64,000 nucleotides of DNA, taken from Sarcophilus harrisii (lineage: Eukaryota; Chordata; Mammalia; Dasyuromorphia; Dasyuridae). The notes beneath the pieces were generated by a model. It was not told where the DNA came from and made no database searches. It saw only the letters and a list, made by a program, of their open reading frames with translations. The stretch lies in contig NC_045432.1 in assembly GCF_902635505.1 (NCBI RefSeq), positions 77,985,051-78,049,050 of the forward strand. The letters are read 5' to 3'. This document shows, in pieces, positions 49,598-61,500 of this stretch. A program made the position numbers and the translations under genes. Position 1 is the stretch's first letter. Every line of letters starts with the position of its first letter.

Positions 49598-50000
49598 TTG
49601 TGAGGTAAAAGGTGCTGTAAAGGGCTGAAACTCTTAAAAGGTGTGCTTGAATCAGACAAGCGAGCACTTAAGGTTAATTACCTATTGGACAATGATTCTG
49701 TTAGCATAGGTTGGGAAAATGGCCCTTCTCACTGTTCGGGGCTGGCCGGATGTTTGGTGTATACAGATAATCGTAGGTAAGGATTAAGGGCTGGGTGAGA
49801 GAAGTGAGAGAACTGCACTTTGCAGCAGGACTAGGAGGAGAAAGGTTGGTGGCCAGCCTGTGGCAGTTTGGCCTTCTCCTTCGCTTCTCCCCTGAAGGCC
49901 GAGGACTTTTACTTATCCTGACTCTGGCTGTTCCTGGGGCCTCCAGGGCACTAGCCCGGACTTTACAAGATACATGGATAGTCCCTCCTATTTTCTTTTA
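49598..50000 (+). repeat. Possible solo LTR remnant
   Basis: About 400 bp begins with TG right after a SINE and has the look of marsupial LTR sequence, but no family could be named and no internal viral region is present. This is a weak call. Confidence 0.25.
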
Positions 50001-50087
50001 TTTTTTTCATCACTCCCATTTTCAAGACAAGAAAACTGAAGCTGGGCCTAATTCACTCGGGGTCACTTAGCTAGAAAATGACTGATC

Positions 50088-50252
50088 CCATACATTTTAA
50101 CATATTTTACATGTATGGGACCGCCCGCCATCCAGGGGAAGGGGTGAGAGAGAGAGGGGAAAAGTTGGAAGAGAAGGTTTTGTGAGGATCGGTGTGGAAA
50201 AATTACCCATGCGTAGGTTTTGTCAAGAAAAAATTTTAAGAAAAAAATAAAA
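50088..50252 (+). mobile_element. Very short L1 3' insertion with target-site duplication
   Basis: Only the last 165 nt of an L1 is present ('gaaaagttggaagagaaggt' to an A-rich end). A 16-bp duplication with one mismatch, tagaaaatgactgatc against tagaaaatggctgatc, lies at 50072-50087 and 50253-50268. Confidence 0.88.
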
Positions 50253-50681
50253 TAGAAAATGGCTGATCGGGGAAGTAGACTCAGGGTAATAAAAGGTGTG
50301 ATGTGATAGAAAGGGCATTGACTCTGGTACCCAAAGAGCTGAACTTCAAGTCTCGTCTCTGACAATTAGGATTTCTGGAATAGAATTAGTTTCCCTTTCA
50401 GTTCTTGGTCTGTCCAGCCTTTTCCTCCCATGCAACATGAGGAGCAACTTTTGGGATTTGTTCAAGCCATGGCAAGATGGTTTCAATATCTAGTTACAAG
50501 TTTGCAACCACTAGGATACAAGAGGGTGACAATGGAAAGATTGTTCCTTATTATAGGAAAAAAAGCAACAGTGACCATAGGAAGAGGTGATAACCGAGAA
50601 AGGCATCCTAGTTATTGCCCTGATTACTGGAAAGGTCAAGTTATGGAGCAGTGTCATCTTGAGGGCATCTTAAGGAGGGGG

Positions 50682-50690
50682 TATATAAAG
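50682..50690 (+). promoter_or_regulatory. TATA box, candidate promoter of the coiled-coil gene
   Basis: 'tatataaag' stands in G-rich flanks. A leader exon from about 50712 to the donor at 50838 (ctcag|gtcagt) would be in the right place to splice to the acceptor at 52365. The promoter could instead belong to an old repeat; no transcript evidence is available. Confidence 0.4.
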
Positions 50691-51589
50691 GCGGGAGTTG
50701 AAGGAGACTCTTTACCAGAAGCAGTGGGAGAGAGAACCTGGTGGAGGAGAGAGGAGCTTCTGGAAGGCTGCGGGACCTAGGATCTGACTGGATCACCCAC
50801 CGCACAGGTCAACTCCTTGGGCAGGGAGCTTGGCTCAGGTCAGTATGGAAAAACAATTACCTTGGGGTTGCTCTGTGAATCCCGGCTGGAGGTAGGAGAA
50901 GCTTAGGGAGTTAGGGGAAGGGATTGTCTGGAATATCCGGAAGAAGGAGCCCGATGGAGAACTGGAAAGGCCTTGGTGAAGTGCCAGGGGGTAAAGAGGG
51001 GTTGGAGAAGATCCTTTGATGAATAGTTCTTCAAGTCAAGCTTACACAGTGGCTGCAGGTACCACCAAGGAGCCTTGGAAGCTCTCTCTCTTGAGAGGCC
51101 CAGCTCAGTCTAACATGGGGAACTACCGGTTTTCGGTTTAGAGATTCTCCCTGAAGTTCTGGGTGGGGTCCAGTCCAAGAGAAGTGTGGTGCCGTCCCCA
51201 CCAGAAGGAACTTGGGGCCTTCACAGATTGAGAGCTGATAGCAACTCCTGAAGTCATCTAGATGGGGAAACTGAGGTCAAAGAGATTGTGATTTGCCGAA
51301 GATCATATGAGGGATAGGTGACAAAAGCCCACATTAACGAGGCTTAATTATGGAACATGACAACCAAGGGGTAGGATGGTTAGGCCAATATCTCCCTGAG
51401 CTTTTTGCTATTTCTGTGACCCCTGGTGCCCACTGAACGTGGTGAAAAGCCAAGGAAAGCACCTTCAGGAGAGTCTTGAGTTGCTTTTGAAGGGGATACC
51501 TTTACAGAGAACCCCATAAAGGCGCTGCGTGATTTTCTTCCATTTCAGTTCACTCTCCTCCTTATCCTAAGCCCACTGTCCAGGATGGC

Positions 51590-51770
51590 TTAACAGAACA
51601 ACAGAATTTCAGAAGTTTTAGAAGGGGCCTTAGAGAAATGCTTATTCCAATTGCCCCATTTTACCAATTAGGAAACTGAGTCAGAGAGGAAGTGAGTGAT
51701 CTAAGGTCACATAGCTAGTTAGTGGTAGAACGGAGACAAGAACTGAAGTCTCCAGACGCCGTCTCTTTTT
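51590..51770 (+). repeat. CORE-SINE (MIR-like)
   Basis: It has 'ccaattaggaaactgagtca', 'ggtcacatagctagttagtg' and related words. Confidence 0.75.
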
Positions 51771-52369
51771 GGAGCTTGGGTAGATCTGTTCTTGGAAGAA
51801 GGAATGTCCTTAACAAAGTACCAAAGGCCCTTTTCTCCTATCGCTGAAGGGACAACTCAGAGTTGACCCAAATCTGACCCCAAACCAAGATGATTCGGAA
51901 CAAAGCTTTGCAGCCCAGTTCAAGAGATTTGGGTTGAGAATGCCCAGGGAGGGATGGAGATGGTCGAGGGCAGCGTGGAAAGAGGGGTCTTAACTACCAG
52001 CTATCCCAAGGTATTCTGGGGGATGAGCAAAGCCTTAAGCATCAGCTGAAGTCTTTGATGTGTGGCGGGGCTCTCCCTCATTTGTCAAGGCCCACTCATT
52101 CTCTGCCCCTCCTTGTCTTGACGGGGAACAGACACCAGTTTGTTTCTGAAACTGGTTAGCGGGACTGAGACAGGAACGTCCTCATTCTGCTCCTCCGATA
52201 GGAGGGGGAGAGAACAGAAGGGACTCAGAACTTGGCCAGGCTTTGGATGGGAAGAAAAGGAGGCGGGATCTTGTCTTGCCCTGTCCCCTTGGGTCAGGGT
52301 AGAGGGTTTGCTCTAACCACTGGACTTACCTGCTATCTCACCAGAACTTGGGGCTTCCTGTGCAGAAGC

Positions 52370-52542
52370 ATGAGCAGTAGTACATCCATTTTCCTGCCTG
52401 TCCCTCAGCAGGACAACTCAGGCTTCTGGAGAAATTGGGAAAGATTTCCAGCTGGAACCAATCAGCAGATCCACCCCCTGCTACTTGCCCCCGTGGCCCA
52501 GAAAAAACAGCCTCTGTCTCTGCACTCTCATCCTTCCTACAG
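52370..52542 (+). CDS. Candidate first coding exon of the TNIP-like gene
   Basis: Acceptor 'ttcctgtgcag' (AG at 52364-52365) is followed 4 nt later by ATG. The exon reads MSSSTSIFLPVPQQDNSGFW and ends HSHPSY plus two bases at CAG|gtgggt. Phase 2 fits the exon at 61067. The gap is 8.5 kb, so other exons could intervene. Confidence 0.45.
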
Positions 52543-55500
52543 GTGGGTAGGGTATGGGCAAGGGTAGAGCCGGGAGGAAGGAGGAGAGCCGGCAGTAATG
52601 GAGAAGGGAAAAGTCTGGGAGAAGGGAAAGCATCGGGGAGTCTTGAGAGACAAGAGCAGCTGTGGGACAGGGCGTCTGTTCTCTGACATCTGACAGACTT
52701 GCGTTGTCTTTTGCCCTGGACCTGGATATATCTGGGTGAGGAGGGGGACGTTAGCCACTAGACAACAGCCATACTTTGCACTCTTTAGTTGGTTCTCTTC
52801 TCCCTCTCGGGGAAACGCCACAGATTCAGGACAGTCGCTTGACCTCTCAGGGGCGGCTCACACTTACCTTTGGACACCACCTTCTGCTCTCTAGTCCTGC
52901 TGGCCACTGACCCTCACTCCCGCCAATGCCACTTAGACCTGGTGTTGATATCCCTGGTGTCCACTGCTCTCTCTTTCCCGCTGAGCTGGCTCCCAGAGCA
53001 CCAGGCTCTCGGGTCCAGCCTGCCTGCTTCTCCCAAGGGCCCAAAGGGCCACTCACTACTTTCTTACTTGGGCCCTGGCACTCCCTAGGACTGGCACCAT
53101 CATGGGCCTTGGCAGCCCGCTCTCTAAAGACAGAACTCCTCCTTTTGGGCCAGTAGCTTCCCTTGGCTGGTCTCAGCAGGGCCTAAAAGAATCGGTTGAG
53201 CACCAATCTCTTGAGCAACTTTTGAGGAAAGAGAGTTCAGTTTGTGGCCCGTCTGATGGCTTTGGGGGCTTAGGGAAGGGTGACATAGAGAACCTGCCAA
53301 TCTTGTGCTCTTCTCGAGCCCGGGCAACAGCAGTGCCATATGGGACTGACTGGGGGAGTCCCAAAGGAACATTCAAATGTCAAGAACCGAGGCTCCAAGA
53401 AGGCCCATAAGCAACCCATAACAGAGTTTGGCAACCCCGCCTCGTTGCTACGGTTCCTTAGCTGCCAGGAGACACAGACAGGGTCTTGCTCACTCAAGCA
53501 GAGGTTGGTCTGATCTGCTCTCTCCCACATCTGGGCTAAACCTCCTGCTATAACATCTTTTACTTCCTTCCCCTTCCCCCCATCTCTTGCTTACTTTACT
53601 GTAATAGCCTCCTAACTGGACTCCCTGCCTCCAGCCTCTCAACCCTTTCTGAGGCACAAGCTCAGTCCCCTCCCTTACTCTCTTACTTAAAAGCCCACAG
53701 TGGCTCTCCTGTGGAGCTCCTTAGTGGGGCAGCCTTCCACGCTCTGGCTCATCTCACCTCCTGAGTCACCAGAGCAAAGGGCCTGGGGAGCCATCCACCC
53801 AATCACAATCTCCTTCTTTAGTCACAAAACTGGCCGTGCTTGGAATGCCCCCCACGCTCGCTCCACCCGGTGTCAAAACTCCTTTCTTCCCCTCTGTGCG
53901 GTTCAGTTTCCCCTTCTGTAAAACTGGTTCATAAAGGCCTGGCTCAGGGCAAGGCGGAAAGCGCTCCCTTGTCCTCCCGGTTGGTTCCCTGGAGCACCTG
54001 CTCTGGCTCTCCCCTTGGCCTGAACCATACTCCATCCCGTGCGCGCATGGAAATCCATGGGCAGGACAGGGTGAGTTTGGCCCCCTTTGGGCCCTGAGGT
54101 GCCTTGCTTGGTAAATGTTTGAGAAAGTCCCATCAACTTGATGGGAATTCAATCTTGGGAGTATCAATTGAACGTGAGTCATTAGAAAACCCCCAGGGAG
54201 ACAAGGGCAACAGGAAAAGAAAACAAGATGGCACCAAACCAAAGGCCCCTTTTCTATGCCAACCCTCTAAGGAATATAGATTGCCTGAGGATTACCCCCC
54301 ATTTTAGACAAGAAGAAACGGGGGCCCTCAAATTTGAAGGGACTTGCCCATAGTCTCACAGGTATTAAGTGGGATGTGACTAAAAGTTCACGTTTACTCC
54401 CTGTATGGCAAGTCACTTCGTCTCTCTGGACTTCAGTCTCTTCTTCTGCAAAATGGCTCTAATACCACTTGAAGAGTGCTTGTTTTTGGTGTGGGGGGGG
54501 ATGTTTTTTGGCAAGGCTATCAGGGCTATGTCTCATGCCCAGGGTCCCACAGCTAGAAAGTGTCACCAGATCTGACTGGAGGTTCTCTGCTGCTGTATCC
54601 ACCGTGCCCCCCGGCTGCCCCACAAAGTGGGGTTTGTTCAGGAAAGCACAGGCAGACAACCAGCCAGTCTTGCTCTGGGAAGACACGCTCTGCTGGCACG
54701 TGCCAGGCTCCACTTCTATTGCCATGGCTCTTCCCCACTCTCTAGATGAGGCAGCCCTGATAGCCTTGCCTCGGTGTAATTCTACAGAAGTTGCTCTTGC
54801 CTGCCTCTGCCGGTGTTGGGGAGCCCTTAGATGGGGCCCATTTGGAATCTGGGCTAAGTCGGCCATTCTTACCGAAGGACAATTCCCAGTCATTTCTTTC
54901 TCGGGGGTTTCTCAAGATCTGACTGCTCTTTGGGGGGGCCACACGCTGAAAGGGCCAGCTTTGGGTTAGGGAAGGTCTCAAGAGATGACCGCCTTCGGGA
55001 GGACACCCTTGACTAATCAGAAACGACTACTTCTTATTCACTTACCTCATTTTACCCACAGCAGAACGTTTCACTTGAATGAAATCAAAAGCATCATTTG
55101 ACATCTGAAATTGCAGACTTACCATGAGTACAGGCCATCGCTGCTTCCTCCTTGCCCTCTTCACTCACTTATTCATTCATTCATCAAGCATTTATTAAGC
55201 ACCTACTGTGTGCAGGACACTGCTGGTTAACAGGGATAGAGAGATGAGAATGAAACAAACTCTGTCCTCAGGGACCTTCCATTCTCTGGAGAGACTTGGA
55301 AGTTGGAAGTTATAGTTGGAGTTGGAAGAATAACTCCTGAAAAATGCAGGCTGTCTCCCAGGCCCCCTCGGGGTTTAACCCAACACCCTTGCCTGGGATC
55401 ATCCAGCTCACAACCTTGGCAGGCTCTTCTTAAGCTTCTCCATTTCTTCGGGTCTTTATTGAGTATCTGGCTGTCCCCTCCATCTGCCTAGTCTTCCCTT

Positions 55501-58500
55501 TTCTCTAAAATCCCGCCCACTACAGGAAGCCTTTTCCCAACCCCCTTAGTTCTCTTGTCTCCCCTCTGGTGCTTACCCCCAATCTAGCCTGTGTACTGAG
55601 TCCTCAACATCTTGTATTCCCGTCCTAAGGATCTGAGCTCCTCAAGGATAGGGGCTGTCTTTTGTCTTTCACCAGCATTCCTGGCACACAGTAGGCACCT
55701 AATAAATGCTTACTAGCTGACTGACTACCTAGCTCTGCGGGGCCGACAAAAAGAAAGGATACCATCTTGCCCCAAAATGGCTTCCAGGCTATACAGGGAG
55801 ACAAAAACTTCACCCCCACCCAAACAACAAGGAGCCCCAGGTGATATCGCAAGGCCCTTACATTTCTTGTCTTTTCTTTTTAAAAAAAATTAATATTTTA
55901 TTTTTCTGCAGTTATACATTAAAACCGTTTTCAACATTTGTTTTTTTAAAATAGAGTTCCAAGTTCTCTCCTTCTCTTCCTGCCCCTCTCATTGAGAAGC
56001 CAAGGGTTATATAGGTTACACGTCTGTAGTCACACAAAACATATTTCCATCTTAGTCATGTTGTGAAAGAAAACACAGAACAAAAAAAAATCCTCAAGAG
56101 AAATAAAGTTTAAAAAATGCTTCAATGTGTAGTCAGACACCATCGGTTCTTTGTCTGGTGAGGGAAAGCGCTTTTCTCAAGTCCTTCAGAGTTGTCCTGG
56201 ATCGCTGTATTGCCGAGAATACAGCTGCCCGTCTTACAATATTGTTGTTACTGTGTACAATGTTCTCCTGGTTCTGCTCTTCTTCATGTTAAGTCTCTCC
56301 AGGTTTTTCTGAGAGCATCTAGCTCATCATTTCTTCTATCACAATAGTATTTCATCATAATCTTATATCATAAGTTGTTTGGCTGTTCCCCAATGGATGG
56401 GCGTTCCCTCAGTTTCCAATTTGGGGCCACCAGAAAAAGAGCTGCTCTGAATATTTAGGCATAGCTCCAAATTGCTCTACACAATGGTTGGATCAGTTCA
56501 CAACTCCACCGACACATTAAGTGCCTCACTTTTCCCCTCCAACATTTATCATTCTCCTTTTCTGTCCTATTCGCCAACCTAGTAGTTGTGAGGTAGTAGC
56601 TCACTATTGTTTCAATTTATATTTCTCCAACTAATAGTAATTGAGAGTGTTTTTTCACACAGATGCAGATAGATGTGATCGATTCATCTGAAAACCGTTC
56701 ACATTTTTTGATCATTGGTCAATTGGGGATGGCTCTTATTTTTAGAAACTTGCCTCATTTCTCTACGTTTGAGAGCTGAGGTCTTTAGCAGAGAAACTTG
56801 CTTTAAAATGGTTTTCACAGTTAACTGCTAAGTGTATTTCCACCATCCTATTTCTCCCATTTATTCTATTTTCTCTCTCCAAAGTATTTTGCTTCTAACT
56901 ATTGCCTCCCCCAATCCACCTTTTCTTCTATGAGCAATAATACCCCATCCTTATTCTCTTCCTATAAGATGAGAGATTTCTAGACACAAACGAGTGTGTA
57001 TGTCATTCCCTCTATGAGCCAATCCTAATGAGAGGAAGATGTTCCCCACCATTCCCGTCTTCTCCCCCTCCACTGTAATAGTTCTTTCTTGCCTCTTTGT
57101 GAGACATAATTTATCCCATTCTACCTTGTTTCCTTTCTCCCAGTGCATTGGTCTTTCTCATCCATTAATTTTATTTTTAAAGATCTCATCCATCGTATTC
57201 ATCTCATACCTGTCAACATATATTCCTGCTAACTGCCTTAATAATGAGACAGTTCTTGTAAGTTACAAGTATCGTCTTCCCATAGAGGAATAAAAACAGT
57301 TTAACCTTATTAAGTCCTTTATGATTTCCTTTTTCTGTTTATCTTTTTTTTTGAGTCATTTATTGGGAAATCAAATTTTCTATTCAGCTCTGGTCTATTT
57401 CATTAAATATGTATCCCCCCTTAAAGCTTATTCTCATTTTGCTGGGTGATTCTTGATAGTAATCCCAACTCCTTGGCCCTCTGGAATATCATATTTCAAG
57501 TCCTTTCATCTTTGAATGTAGAGGCCACTAAATTATGTTATCACAACTGTAGGCTGACAATACTGGAATTGTTCCTTTCTGGCTGTTTGAAATATTTTCT
57601 CCTAAGTTTGGGAGCTCTGGAATTTGGCTATAATATTCCTGGGAGTTTTTATTTTGGGATGTCTTTCAGGAGGTGATTAATGGATTCTTTGCATTTTTAT
57701 TGTACCCTCTGATTCTGGAATATTAGGGGTGTTTTTCGTGATAATTTCTTGAAAGATGGATGTCTAGATTAGGCTTTCAGGAAGCCTAATAATTTTTAAA
57801 TTCTCTCTCCTGATTCTGTCTTTTAGGTTACTTGTTTTTCTAATACGATATTTCACATCATCTTCTATTTTCCCAGTTTGGGGGTTTGTTTTGTCATTTC
57901 TTGATGTCTTATAGAGTCATTAGCTACCATTTGCTCAATTCTAATTTTTTATGGAATTATTTTCTTGAGTGAGCTTTTCTACCTCCCTATTCATTTGACC
58001 AATTCTATTTTTAAATGAGCTCCTTTCTCCAGTGAGTTTTTGTGCCTCTTTTTTTCCATTTGGCCCATTCTGGCTTCCAAGGTATTCTTTTCCTCATTGG
58101 ATTTTTGTACCTCTTTTATCAAGCCGTTGAGTCTTTTTTTCATGATTTTCTTGCATCACTCTGATTTCTCTTTCCAATTTTTCTTCTACCTCTCTTACTT
58201 GATTTATAAAATCCTTTTTGAGTTCTTCTACGGCCAGAGACCGATTACCATTTTCCTTGGAGGCTTTGGATGTAGGAATTTTGACTTCACTGTCTTCTGA
58301 ATGTGTGTTTTGATCTTCCTTGTCACCCTAGTAACTTTCTATATTCAGAATTTTTTTCTGTTGTTTGCTCATTTCCCCAGCTGATTACTTGACTGTTAAT
58401 TCTTGTTAAAGTGGGGCTCTGCTTCTACAGTAGAGAAGGCATTATCTCAAACTTCAGGGATTCTGTGTAGCTATTTTCAGAGCTACTTCTAGGGACTTGT

Positions 58501-61500
58501 AAGTTTTCAGTTTTTCCAAGATGGTGGGATCTAAGAAGAGTGTGCTTACTATCTCCTGGCCTGTGCTCCGATCTGTGAGTGACCACAAGCATTCTTTTCT
58601 GCCCTGAAACTGTGATGAGGATCCCTGTTACTCTGATGTGCTAGGGCTCCTCCCCACCCCAGCGCTTCCACCCAAGACTGCAACCTAGATCTGGATATGG
58701 GCAAAGCTAGGGAATCCTGAAGTGCCATCAGAGAGACCCCTGTAATCTCCTTCTGACCAGTTGTTCAACTCCTCTGCCATCTGTGGGCTGAGCAGCTCAA
58801 GGCCTGTTCCTGGTGTGACCTGCATTTCAGTGACACTCTCATCTCAGTGCAACAGAGTTTTCCTGCCAAACTTTTGTCTTTGGCTGGAAAATGGTATCAC
58901 CCCATCCTTTTGTGGGTTCCGGTATCACCCCATCCTTTTGTGGGTTCTGCCACTCCAGGATTTGTTTCAGAGCATTATTTAAAGGTCTTGGGAAGGGTTT
59001 GGGGGAAAGCTCAGGCGAGTCTCTGCCTTTTCTCCACCATCTTGTCTCCACTCCTCCACTCTTCCATTTCCTACAGGGAGTCCTTTTGATTAGAAAAACA
59101 TCCTGGAGGAAAGGGGAATTCCCAGCCCATAAAGGGGAACCCCCCCTCTTGGCACAGGTTCAGTGACTCATCTGCATGGTTTCACCTGTCTCCAGCCGCC
59201 CGTGGCACCAACTCCACCGGGACCTTTTCCCCCTCCAAGTCCCTCTTGGCTTCAGACAGTCTAGAGATCACATGGAAGCACAGGGCCTCAGCTCAAGAGC
59301 TCTTTTGCTTTTTTTAGCTTTTTTGAAACAAGATGGGGAAAAGCCAGGCCCTGTTGATCATTAAAGAATAAAAAAAGCTGCCAGATACAAGAGGAGGCCA
59401 AGAGGAGCTGAGCAGTGGCCAAGCCCCCAGGACCTTTCCCATACACCCCGAATCCTTGTTGGTTGGATGCGGTTCAGCACATTTTTATTAAGCTCCTATT
59501 ATGTGCCTGCACTGTGGTGGGGACAAAGATGAGAGCATCTGTCCTCAAGCCACCAGAAGGAAAAGGAATGGACATTTACTGAGCAGTCAGAAGCTTGTAG
59601 AGGACTTTTGTCCATATATTATCTCATTTGAGCCTCTTTATGACCTTGTGGGATAGGAACTGTAGCCATATATTCTTCCCATCCTCCTGGTTTCTTGACA
59701 CGATGCTGCGCTAGCCCCCCGAGTTCGAAGTGAGAGCTCCCTCTTTCCCTCCCCCATTCATGTCTGCTCCTCACTGGCTTGTCTCCTTTGGGTCCCCTGA
59801 CTCTTTGCCACCAGGCCAGGTCCCAAGCAGACTTAAGCCCAAAGAGTCTGTCTTAGAGAAGTATGCCCTTCCAAGAAGGTAGAGTCTGGGACTGGCTCCC
59901 TCCAGATATGAGCTGGAGATGGACCATCCCAAAAGGTTGGATAAACAGAAAGGCAATAAGCCAGGGTTGGCGTGACTACTCATCTACACTGAAATGGAGG
60001 CCCATCTAAAATGGCACGATACTAGCCCTCCTCCCTGCCAGCTCTCTCCCTGCAGGCCTTTTGTCAGCCATTTTGAGCAGGGAGGTTTTCTTTGTGAGAT
60101 GCATTTGTGAGCATCCCCACTCACACGCCCTCGCTCTCCCCTTCTGTACATATCGCTCGGAAATCTAAGTTGGTCACCGTGTCCCTTTAGGACAATTTCC
60201 CTTTTTCCTCTTCCTTGACATTCTTTCTCTCGGCGCCCTTCACATTTCAGGCCTTCCAGGCCAGCTTCCCCTGGAGAACTTTCAGCTGAAGATCCAGTTC
60301 CAAACTTGTCCTTCCTCTTCCGGTGAAGACTGTCCCCATTTCCTGGAAGGTGTCCAGTTTCTTGGCTGGGACTTGAGGGTTCGGTGCCGGTTCCTGGTTC
60401 TCGGCTTCAGGGCTCCAAAGCTGGGAAGGCCCTCAGAAGGTCTCTAGTCTAACTCCCTCATGGTACAGACAAGGAAACCAAGGGAAGCTAAAGGGATTGT
60501 CCGAAGCCACCCAGAGTAGGATTTGAACCTGGACCTCCCACTCCAGTGCTCTTTCCGATGTATTTCACGCCCACATCCATTATCTGGTTTGACAAATGAC
60601 AGGAAGTGCCCTGTGATATTCCCGAAAGCTAGCGGACCTCCCGAGTGACAACGGCAAGTCACAGATAGTGACTCCTTTCCCCTCAGCTTGAGAATTAGGA
60701 CCATCGAATTTGGAAAATGGCTCAGAGCTTCTCTTGTTCACACCCCTCATTTTACAGACAAGGAAACTGAGGCCCAGAGAGACATGACCAGCCAAGGTCA
60801 CTGCATTGGTGGTGGGATGTGTGTGTGTGGACTTAAATTGACAAGGACCCTCTGCTTAAAAAGATCTCCCCTTCCACATTCTATCAGCTGGAGATTTATT
60901 TGGGGTTCATAGTGCCCCCCCAAAAGCTCATGCCCTGGCCCCAGCCATTCTCCCTTGCTTCTGCTCTTCTTCTGGTCTCAAACCCTATGTTTTCTATCCT
61001 CACACACCTAATTCTGAGGTACTTTCCCCACTTGGTTTCCCCCCTCCCCTCATCGTTCTATCCTAGGGAGAGCAAACTCCACACCTGTGCTGGGTACAAA
61101 GGTTCCAAGGACTCACAGGAAGACGTCCTCTACGTCTCGGAGAACATGGCAACCTCGGCCAATGAGGAGAAGCTGTTTTTGCTGAACAAGACTACAGAGC
61201 TCCGGAGGCTCAACCACAACGTAAGGATTCCCCAAAGCCTCTGTGCTACCAGGGGGGCCTAAAGGGAAGGAGGGGAAGAGAAAAGGAGAGGCAGAAGGGA
61301 GAAGGAGGATGGGGTCCGCCTTGGGGATGTACCAGTTGATACCTTCAAACTTTTCTCCCATCTAGGGAGGCTCCATGAAGGAGATGGGCTCTCCTAGGTC
61401 TCTATCCAGCCTGCAGATGTCCAAGAAGCCCCTTCTGGTATTGATCTAAAGCAATGTGGCCCAATTTTTGAGCATGCTACTGGTTTCCAGTTTGCTATGC

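Noticed and set aside
49598-50840. An endogenous retrovirus
   Set aside because: At most a solitary LTR-like stretch is present; no internal viral region was seen, and family assignment was not possible.
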